DNA of 19,517 nucleotides from UBA6115 sp964346355 (lineage in GTDB: Bacteria; Bacillota; Clostridia; Christensenellales; Aristaeellaceae): positions 1-19,517 of the forward strand of contig CAYFUH010000027.1 of the NCBI GenBank assembly GCA_964346355.1, written 5' to 3'. This document shows, one piece after another, positions 14,382 through 19,517 of this stretch. The position numbers and the translations under genes were made by a program. The notes under the pieces are model-generated. The model was not told the DNA's origin. It did no database searches and was given only the letters and a program-made list of their open reading frames with translations. Position 1 is the first letter of the stretch; the number at the start of each line of letters is the position of its first letter.

Positions 14382-14406
14382 GAAAGATTTGCATTCTGAC
14401 CATGAT

Positions 14407-14440
14407 TTGACCTTTTCATCTGGTATTTCTATGGTATAAT
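14407..14440 (+). promoter_or_regulatory. Promoter of the amidotransferase-deoD operon
   Basis: A consensus TATAAT (14435-14440) is preceded by TGG, giving a TGnTATAAT extended -10; its own -35 is weak. An overlapping alternative is TTGACC (14407-14412) with a 17-base spacer to TATGGT (14430-14435). Either gives a short leader of about 30 bases before the ATG at 14476. Confidence 0.75.
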
Positions 14441-14475
14441 CGTTGCGGATTGAATAAATAAGGCGAGGTATTTGC

Positions 14476-15192
14476 ATGATCGTCATTGGACTGAGCACCA
14501 ATAAGGACACCAAAACCCAGGCAGACAGCATGCCCAAGGACTATGTGAAAGCCGTGCTGCGCGCCGGCGCGTTGCCCGTCATTCTGCCCATGATCCCCGA
14601 GGATGACCCCAATTATGATGAGTTCATGGACAAGATGATTAACATCGTGGACGGCATTGTTTTTACCGGCGGGCCGGATCTGGAGCCCGTCTACTATAAA
14701 GAAGCCAGGCTGCCCGGCTGCCAGGAAGCGCTGGCCGACCGGGACAAGGCCGACTTGGCGCTGATTTCCCGCGCGCTTTCGGTGCGCAAGCCTTTTTTGG
14801 GCATCTGCCGCGGGATGCAGGTGTGCAACGTGGTCATGGGCGGCAACCTGTACCAGGACCTGCCCACCCAACTGCCCAAGGTAAACAACCATAATTTGCC
14901 GGATATTCTGGAGGCCCATCAGGTGTCCATCACCGAGCAGTCCTTGCTTCACCAGGTCACCGGGGCGACACAGATGCCTGTGACCAGCCGGCATCACCAG
15001 GCGGTCAAGCAGTTGGGCCATGGCCTGAAAGCCACGGCTGTGAGCGAAGAAGGCATCATTGAAGCCATTGAGTTTGAGGATGGCCGCCCCGCCCTGTGCG
15101 TGCAGTGGCATCCGGAAAACCTGGCCGGGACGGACAGGCGGCATCAAGCCCTGTTTGACTGGCTGGTGCAGGCGGCCAAAGACCGAAAATGA
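14476..15192 (+). CDS. Class I glutamine amidotransferase-like hydrolase (peptidase C26)
   Basis: The 238-residue protein has the gamma-glutamyl hydrolase/PuuD fold. The nucleophile Cys111 sits in the elbow GICRGMQ (109-115), with the catalytic His212 and Glu214 in QWHPE (210-214). FTGGPDLEP (63-71) is the conserved Gly-rich loop after the second strand block. Relatives cleave gamma-glutamyl amides such as gamma-glutamyl-GABA, or folate polyglutamates; the substrate here cannot be told. There is no synthase domain partner next to it, so it should act alone in the cytosol. First gene of a four-gene operon; the ribosome binding site AGGCGAGG is moderate. The stop overlaps the next ATG (ATGA). 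Confidence 0.9.
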   Translation: MIVIGLSTNKDTKTQADSMPKDYVKAVLRAGALPVILPMIPEDDPNYDEFMDKMINIVDGIVFTGGPDLEPVYYKEARLPGCQEALADRDKADLALISRALSVRKPFLGICRGMQVCNVVMGGNLYQDLPTQLPKVNNHNLPDILEAHQVSITEQSLLHQVTGATQMPVTSRHHQAVKQLGHGLKATAVSEEGIIEAIEFEDGRPALCVQWHPENLAGTDRRHQALFDWLVQAAKDRK

Positions 15193-15911
15193 AGATTGCC
15201 CTCATCGCGGATTTGCACGGCAACCTGCCGGCCGTGATGGCGCTGCAAGCGCATTTAACAAGCGTACAGCCGGATTTAATCTGGTGCCTGGGCGACGTGG
15301 TGGGCAAGGGGCCCAGCTCCCTGGCGTGCTATGACTGGGTAATGCAGCACTGCGATTTGCTGCTGGGCGGGAACTGGGATATCGGGGTCGGCGAGCGCAA
15401 CTACCGGCGCGATGCCTACTACCACTCTCAACTGGGCGAGCAGCGTTTAAAGGCGCTGGCCAGCCTGCCGCTTGAAAAGAACATCGTGCTCTCCGGACGA
15501 AACATTCGTTTAATCCACGGGCGGCCCGTCATGGAGCGGCTGTACCGCACGCACGACCCCAAGGAAACCTTGATCCCCTTCCTTCCCCCGGGCGTTGATA
15601 TGCTGATCTACGCGGACTCGCACCGCCAGGGCATCCGCACGCTGCACGGGCAGATTGTCAACATCGGTTCAGTCGGGAACGCGCTGGGCATCCCCATGGT
15701 GCAGTACGCCATTTTGGAAGGGGAAGAAGGCGCACACCCCGCCCCGCTTGAAGTGCGTATGATTACCCTTCCCTATGACAACGAGCAGGCAGCCGAGGAC
15801 GCGCGCCAGGCTGTCGGGCTGCCGGACGCGGAAGCCTATATCAACGAAGTGATAACCGGGGTATACTCCGGTAACCTGCGCGTCAAATCTAAAAAACGCA
15901 TGGAAACATAA
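15189..15911 (+). CDS. YfcE/MJ0936-like metallophosphoesterase
   Basis: The 240-residue protein is a small calcineurin-type phosphoesterase. Visible metal ligands are Asp8 and His10 (ADLHGN), Asp36 (LGDVVGKGP), Asn62 (GGNWD), His110 (LIHGRP), and the position of the usual GHxH motif, which here reads A-D-S-H (142-145). The first His of GHxH is replaced by Asp143, which might still bind metal; His145 is kept. Family members are phosphodiesterases with wide substrate ranges. GSVGNALG (160-167) is typical of the family's end. It is translationally coupled to the preceding amidotransferase-like gene and followed 11 bases later by deoD, suggesting a role in small phosphoester or nucleotide turnover. 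Confidence 0.88.
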   Translation: MKIALIADLHGNLPAVMALQAHLTSVQPDLIWCLGDVVGKGPSSLACYDWVMQHCDLLLGGNWDIGVGERNYRRDAYYHSQLGEQRLKALASLPLEKNIVLSGRNIRLIHGRPVMERLYRTHDPKETLIPFLPPGVDMLIYADSHRQGIRTLHGQIVNIGSVGNALGIPMVQYAILEGEEGAHPAPLEVRMITLPYDNEQAAEDARQAVGLPDAEAYINEVITGVYSGNLRVKSKKRMET

Positions 15912-15922
15912 AGGAGGACGTC

Positions 15923-16636
15923 ATGTCAAACATCCCTACCGCTCATATTTCTTCCGCCAAGGGTGATTTCGCGAGGACCGTGCTGATGCCGGGCGACCCC
16001 CTGCGCAGCAAATTCATTGCCGAGAACTTTCTGAAAAACGCGCGCCTGGTCAACAATGTGCGCGGCATCCAGGGCTATACCGGCGAGTACAAGGGCAAGC
16101 CGGTTTCCGTGATGGCCTCCGGCATGGGCATGCCCACGATGGGCATTTATTCCTATGAGCTGTTCAATTTTTATGAGGTGGAGCAGATTATCCGCGTCGG
16201 CAGCGCGGGCATGATCCGCCAGGACTTGAAGCTGCGGGATGTGGTAGCAGGGCTGTCTGCCTACTCCAACTCCAACTACGGCGCGCAGTTTGGCTTTAAG
16301 GGCAACCTGGCCCCCACGGCGGACTTTGGCCTGTTGATGCAGGCGCATGAGGCTGCTAAAAAGCTGGGCATCGACTTGAAGGCCGGCCCGATCTTCTCCT
16401 CTGATATTTTTTATGACGAATCCACACCGCCAGCCAGCGAGGTGCTGGAGAACCTGGGCGTTTTGTGTGTGGAAATGGAGGCCTATGCCCTCTACCTGAA
16501 CGCTGCCCGCGCGGGCAAGAAAGCGCTGGCGCTTTTGACCATCTCCGACAACCCCAAAACCGGTGAAGGCCTGCCCAGCATCGACCGCCAGGAGACCTTT
16601 ACCCAGATGATGGAGATCGCGCTGGAGATTGCCTGA
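15923..16636 (+). CDS. deoD: Purine nucleoside phosphorylase DeoD
   Basis: The enzyme phosphorolyses purine (deoxy)nucleosides to base and (deoxy)ribose-1-phosphate. The 237-residue protein aligns along its length with the E. coli hexameric type: His8 (TAHISSAKGDF), GDPLR (24-28), VNNVRG, GMGMPTMGIYSYEL, Arg91 in RVGSAG, VEMEA (183-187) for the ribose, the catalytic Asp209 in TISD, and Arg222 in DRQETF. The block after Asp209 reads NPKTGE where E. coli has HIRTHE, a common Firmicute variation. An excellent AAAGGAGG site precedes the ATG. Its stop overlaps the next gene's ATG by one base (TGATG). Confidence 0.96.
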   Translation: MSNIPTAHISSAKGDFARTVLMPGDPLRSKFIAENFLKNARLVNNVRGIQGYTGEYKGKPVSVMASGMGMPTMGIYSYELFNFYEVEQIIRVGSAGMIRQDLKLRDVVAGLSAYSNSNYGAQFGFKGNLAPTADFGLLMQAHEAAKKLGIDLKAGPIFSSDIFYDESTPPASEVLENLGVLCVEMEAYALYLNAARAGKKALALLTISDNPKTGEGLPSIDRQETFTQMMEIALEIA

Positions 16637-17064
16637 TGCGCATTCTGGTCAGCGCCTGCCTGATGGGGCTATGCACCCGCTATGACGGCGGGCATTGTGA
16701 AAACGAGGAATTGATGCGCCTCCTCACACGCCACACCCTGGTTCCCGTCTGCCCGGAGCAATTGGGCGGGCTGCCCACGCCGCGTGTCCCCTGTGAACGT
16801 GTAGGTGAAGCCATCTTAAGCAAAGATGGCACAGACCATACCGCCGCCTTTTTGCGGGGTGCAGCGGAGGCGTTCAAACTGCATACAATGTGTGGATGCG
16901 CTGCCGCTGTCTTAAAAGCACGCAGCCCTTCCTGCGGCAAAGGGCCCATCTATGACGGCAGCTTCACAGGGGCCCTGACTGACAGGGCGGGCCTGTTCGC
17001 TCAGCAGCTGCTGGATGCGGGCATCCCGGTTTTTGACGAGCGTGAGATCTCCTGTATCGAATAA
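16636..17064 (+). CDS. DUF523 / TudS-like [4Fe-4S] desulfurase family protein
   Basis: The 142-residue protein has the DUF523 pattern: SACLMGLCTRYDGG (6-19), VPVCPEQLGGLPTPR (36-50) and KARSPSCGKGPIYDG (94-108). Cys8, Cys39 and Cys100 are the conserved cysteines expected to hold an iron-sulfur cluster. Members of this family include TudS, which removes sulfur from 2-thiouracil, so a thio-nucleobase desulfurase role is a reasonable guess. Coupling to deoD, a nucleoside-cleaving enzyme, fits base salvage. Additional cysteines (13, 21, 53, 86, 88, 140) are unusual in number. No clear terminator follows in the 40-base gap to the convergent MFS gene. Confidence 0.87.
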   Translation: MRILVSACLMGLCTRYDGGHCENEELMRLLTRHTLVPVCPEQLGGLPTPRVPCERVGEAILSKDGTDHTAAFLRGAAEAFKLHTMCGCAAAVLKARSPSCGKGPIYDGSFTGALTDRAGLFAQQLLDAGIPVFDEREISCIE

Positions 17065-17104
17065 CGAACGATCGGCAAAGATTGCCTATTTATGCACGGC
17101 CAGT

Positions 17105-18277
17105 TTACTTGGCCGCGTGTTTTTGAATCTGTGCATCGATCCGCTGGCTGAAGTAAAACCCCGCCACGACAAAAAAGAGGGTGACAAGAGGCACGACCTG
17201 CAAGGATATCAGGCGCACCAGGATGCCGGTCAGCGGCGGAATCAAGGTGGAGCCGGTGTAGGCAGCCGCCATCTGCAGGCCAATCGCGGTCTGGCTGATG
17301 CGGTGGCCAAAGCGCTGCGGCGTTAAGAACGTCATTGACGGGAAGATGGGCGCGTTGCCCAGGCCCAGCAGCACATAGGCCGCCAGCGCCGCGCCGCGGG
17401 GCAGAGGCAGCGCCAGGATGACTGCCCCAATAAAGGCCAGCAAAAAGCCCAGGCGAATCATCCGGCGGCTGTCAATCCGCATGGCGACAAAGCCGGAGAT
17501 CCCCCGGCCCGCGGTAGTGCCAAAGAAATATAAAGAGGAGTAAAGCGCAGCGCTGGCTGCGTCAAAGCCTTTTTGTTTTTCCAGGAAGCTGGCTGCCCAT
17601 ACCCCCGCGGTGGCCTCGAATCCCACAAAGCAAAGAAAGGATGCCAGCACGGACAATAAGCCAGGCGTCCTGATGGCTTCCATGATGGAAACGCCCTGCG
17701 TTTGCTCCGCTACACCTGCGTCCATGCCCTCTGCCTTGCGCCACCAGGGCAGGGAGAGGAAGAGCACCGCGCACAGGACGGCTTGCAGCAGCGCAGCGAT
17801 TCTGTAGCCCGCCGGCCAGGAGCCCGCACCTTTGAGGTTGACGCCGATAATCACAGGGCCCAGCGTCGCGCCCACACCCCACATAAAGTGAAGCCAGCTC
17901 ATGTGGTTGGCCTTGTAGTTGCGCGCGACAAAGCCGTTTAAGCCCGCGTCCACCGCGCCGCCGCCCGTGCCCAGCGCAAGCGTAATCACACAGGCTAAAA
18001 AATAGGTGTTGGCGTAAGAAAACAGCAGCATCATCACAGCAGTCAGCAGCACCGAGCCCACCATCACCTTGCCCGTGCCATAGCGCGCAATCAATTTGCT
18101 GCTAAGCAGGCTGGAAATCACCGCGCCAATCGCGCTGAGGGCAGATACCAATCCCAGATCCGACACTGTCTTGCCTACTTGCGGCGCAACAGACGGCCAG
18201 GCAGCGCCCAGCATGGCGTCGGGCAAACCCAGGCTGATAAATGACAGATAAATCAGCGGCAGTAAAATTGCAAACAT
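17105..18277 (-). CDS. Major facilitator superfamily transporter
   Basis: The 390-residue, very hydrophobic protein has about 12 membrane segments. Family marks include LGLPDAMLGAAWP (16-28) at the end of helix 1, a charged loop SKLIARYGTGK (60-70), GTGGGAVDAGLNGFVA (103-118) and LHFMWGVGATLGP (129-141). The pattern resembles FucP/YbjJ-like sugar or drug transporters common in Firmicutes; the substrate is unknown. The ATG at 18277 was chosen because AAGGGGG lies seven bases upstream; an in-frame ATG at 18301 would overlap the predicted -10 box. The ribosome binding site is one arm of an 11-bp inverted repeat. Confidence 0.92.
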   Translation of the reverse strand: MFAILLPLIYLSFISLGLPDAMLGAAWPSVAPQVGKTVSDLGLVSALSAIGAVISSLLSSKLIARYGTGKVMVGSVLLTAVMMLLFSYANTYFLACVITLALGTGGGAVDAGLNGFVARNYKANHMSWLHFMWGVGATLGPVIIGVNLKGAGSWPAGYRIAALLQAVLCAVLFLSLPWWRKAEGMDAGVAEQTQGVSIMEAIRTPGLLSVLASFLCFVGFEATAGVWAASFLEKQKGFDAASAALYSSLYFFGTTAGRGISGFVAMRIDSRRMIRLGFLLAFIGAVILALPLPRGAALAAYVLLGLGNAPIFPSMTFLTPQRFGHRISQTAIGLQMAAAYTGSTLIPPLTGILVRLISLQVVPLVTLFFVVAGFYFSQRIDAQIQKHAAK

Positions 18278-18281
18278 AATA

Positions 18282-18338
18282 ATACCCCCTTGGCTCGCCA
18301 TATCCTATCTTAATGCTGGCGATGTGGCAAGGGGGTAT
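18282..18338 (-). repeat. Nested inverted repeat covering the MFS promoter and ribosome binding site
   Basis: ATACCCCCTTG (18282-18292) and CAAGGGGGTAT (18328-18338) are perfect 11-bp inverted arms. Inside them lies a second perfect pair, TCGCCA (18295-18300) and TGGCGA (18317-18322), with a 16-base loop. One outer arm contains the MFS Shine-Dalgarno, the other overlaps the -35. As RNA from an upstream start, the stem would hide the ribosome binding site; as DNA it could be paired operator sites. Confidence 0.6.
18302..18330 (-). promoter_or_regulatory. Possible promoter of the MFS gene
   Basis: On the minus strand TTGCCA (18330-18325, five of six) is followed after 17 bases by TAGGAT (18307-18302, four of six). 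The expected start is near 18295, giving a leader of under 20 bases. A weaker alternative is TATCAT (18342-18337) without a good -35. Confidence 0.5.
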
Positions 18339-18347
18339 GATAGATTT

Positions 18348-18365
18348 AGAATATTCCTATATTCT
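18348..18365. repeat. AT-rich 18-bp dyad upstream of the MFS gene
   Basis: AGAATAT (18348-18354) and ATATTCT (18359-18365) are perfect arms around TCCT. No T-run follows on either strand, so it is a poor terminator for the gene ending at 18400. Its place upstream of the MFS promoter fits a regulator site. Confidence 0.4.
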
Positions 18366-18399
18366 GTTTAATCATCACGTGAAAGAACCAGGGAAGCAG

Positions 18400-19517
18400 T
18401 TACCGAAACAGCTCCCTTGCTGTATCCGCCTGCGCCTGCAGGTCAGCAGCGTAGGCTTGCCATTTTTCATCCTGCCAGTTAATTTTTTCGTTCAAGGGGT
18501 CATTAAAATCAAAGATGCCGTCAAAGCGCAGATAGATCAGTACATGGCCCAGGTTTTGCAGTTTATGAAACAGCTCCTGCTCCCCGGACACCTTCAGGCC
18601 CTGGCGGTTTGATAGGATGATCTCCTGCGTCAGCTGCGTGCCTGGCTCCAGCAGCTGCATGCGCTCTTTGAATACCCGGCTTTTTGTGCTGTACAGCAGA
18701 TAGCTTGCAGAGATGCTGCCCTGCCTGATTTTGATATGGACCTCCCCCACGCAGTAGGCATCTGCCGCGATCAGGGGCAGAACAAGGGTTCTGTCCTCTG
18801 TCGTATCCAATAGGGCTGCCCGGTAGCCTTTTTCCGAAACGTCCGGCACCAGGTCGTCCACCGGCAGGCCCATTACACAAAAGCTGACGGCAAAGGCTTC
18901 GTCTCCCGGATAATAGGAGCGCGTTTCCAAAACAGTGTCACAGTTTTTGCACGACCTGCTCCGCTCGCCCGGGCGGTGGAGCGCAGCCTGTGTGATCACC
19001 TGCCAGGATGCGGCAAGATGCGCTTTTTGCGGCAGTGCTTCCTCTTCAATATGCTGGCAGTACTTGCAATTGCGCGCCCTTATGCCTGGTTGTAAACAGG
19101 TGGATTCGCTTCTTACCTCCCATTTGTCATAGGCATGGTACCTGGGCGCCAGGGGCCCTGTTTCCAATTTATCGCAATGCACACAGGTACGGTGCCGTGT
19201 GCCGTATACGGTGCAATCCGCACGGTCATCGTTCACCCATAATCCATACTGGTGCCGGGCAAGCGGCAGGTTTTCCTGCTGCGCAGCACCGCAAAGGCTG
19301 CATAGACGCTCACGCTGCCCCTGTGCGGTGCAGGTGGACGCGCTCACGGTGTTCCAATCAGAGAAGACGTGGTCTGATAGCGGCATCTCTGCTGTTTCCA
19401 TCAACGAGCAGGACGCGCACACCCGTTGCTGGACGCCCGCTTGCATACAGGTCGCCTGCGATATTGTTGTAAATGCGCCAAATCGATGCGATGACTTTGG
19501 CACGTCTTCCGTCTCTG
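18400..19517 (-). CDS. Cys/His 39-residue-repeat protein, 5' end outside the window
   Basis: The frame is open from the window edge to the stop at 18400; the true start lies beyond 19517. The visible ~371 residues split in two. The first ~205 residues are five tandem 39-residue repeats, each with a His, an aromatic residue, C…C-x-x-C and a Gly-x-x-x-R pattern. The last ~165 form an unrecognised domain of beta-type segments ending in a charged helix. Similar W…C…G…R-x-C-x-x-C repeats are frequent in secreted or surface proteins of gut Firmicutes, but the missing N-terminus prevents checking for a signal peptide. No enzyme motif is visible. No promoter or terminator can be assigned with confidence. 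Confidence 0.75.
   Translation of the reverse strand, partial: ETEDVPKSSHRFGAFTTISQATCMQAGVQQRVCASCSLMETAEMPLSDHVFSDWNTVSASTCTAQGQRERLCSLCGAAQQENLPLARHQYGLWVNDDRADCTVYGTRHRTCVHCDKLETGPLAPRYHAYDKWEVRSESTCLQPGIRARNCKYCQHIEEEALPQKAHLAASWQVITQAALHRPGERSRSCKNCDTVLETRSYYPGDEAFAVSFCVMGLPVDDLVPDVSEKGYRAALLDTTEDRTLVLPLIAADAYCVGEVHIKIRQGSISASYLLYSTKSRVFKERMQLLEPGTQLTQEIILSNRQGLKVSGEQELFHKLQNLGHVLIYLRFDGIFDFNDPLNEKINWQDEKWQAYAADLQAQADTARELFR
18904..19488 (-). repeat. Five tandem 117-bp (39-residue) coding repeats
   Basis: Counting from a GTG at 19503 as residue 1, the lead His recurs at 6, 45, 84, 123 and 162, exactly every 39 residues. Cysteines recur at +13, +23 and +26 (19/29/32, 58/68/71, 97/107/110, 136/146/149). 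In the fifth unit the first Cys is Leu175 but the CxxC (185/188) is kept. Residues ETEDVPK before the first His look like the end of another unit, so the array continues beyond the window. Confidence 0.9.

Noticed and set aside
14203..14403. N-terminal extension of xpaC by 67 codons
   Set aside because: It would run through the predicted promoter and the divergent spacer; the ATG at 14202 has a GGAGG site and begins the normal family N-terminus.
17065..17114. Terminator between the DUF523 and MFS genes
   Set aside because: Only short weak stems (GGCCA/TGGCC, GGCAA/TTGCC) without a T-run are visible, so no intrinsic terminator was called.

Overview
This window looks like chromosomal DNA from a fairly GC-rich, Gram-positive, Clostridia-type Firmicute. 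The reasons are strong AGGAGG-type ribosome binding sites, an L10-type ribosomal leader RNA with an attenuator, the adjacent pcrA-ligA pair, an xpaC-telA pair, a fused MacB-like ATPase/permease, and a cysteine-repeat surface-type protein common in anaerobic Firmicutes. The genus cannot be named from the sequence. No tRNA, rRNA, CRISPR array, transposase, phage gene or replication origin was seen.

Layout. At 1-1320 (+) there is possibly the tail of an unknown gene, then promoter, L10 leader RNA, attenuator, rplJ (L10), rplL (L7/L12) and a strong terminator. At 1333-8623 (-), in transcription order, lie pcrA helicase and ligA NAD+-dependent ligase (stop and start touching), then a large fused ABC transporter behind its own extended -10 promoter with a perfect dyad. 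At 8604-14285 (-) is a tightly packed six-gene operon: xpaC-like, telA-like, lemA-like, TPM-domain protein, type I phosphodiesterase/alkaline phosphatase-superfamily protein, and an MBL-fold protein that has lost most of its HxHxDH metal site. The operon ends in a terminator that overlaps the pcrA promoter. At 14407-17064 (+), diverging from it, is a four-gene operon: class I glutamine amidotransferase-like hydrolase (peptidase C26), YfcE-like metallophosphoesterase, deoD purine nucleoside phosphorylase, and a DUF523/TudS-like Fe-S protein. At 17105-18338 (-) is an MFS transporter with a large nested inverted repeat over its promoter and ribosome binding site. At 18400-19517 (-) is the 3' part of a protein with exact 39-residue Cys/His repeats, running off the window.

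How the genes fit together. The first part is housekeeping: ribosome stalk and DNA repair/replication. The six-gene operon is the best candidate for an under-described system. XpaC, TelA, LemA and TPM proteins are envelope or stress-associated families of poorly known biochemistry; here they are translationally coupled to two putative hydrolases, one with a damaged active site. The four-gene + strand operon looks like small-molecule and nucleoside salvage. Four of the predicted promoters (ABC, xpaC, pcrA, amidotransferase) carry a TGn extended -10 element.
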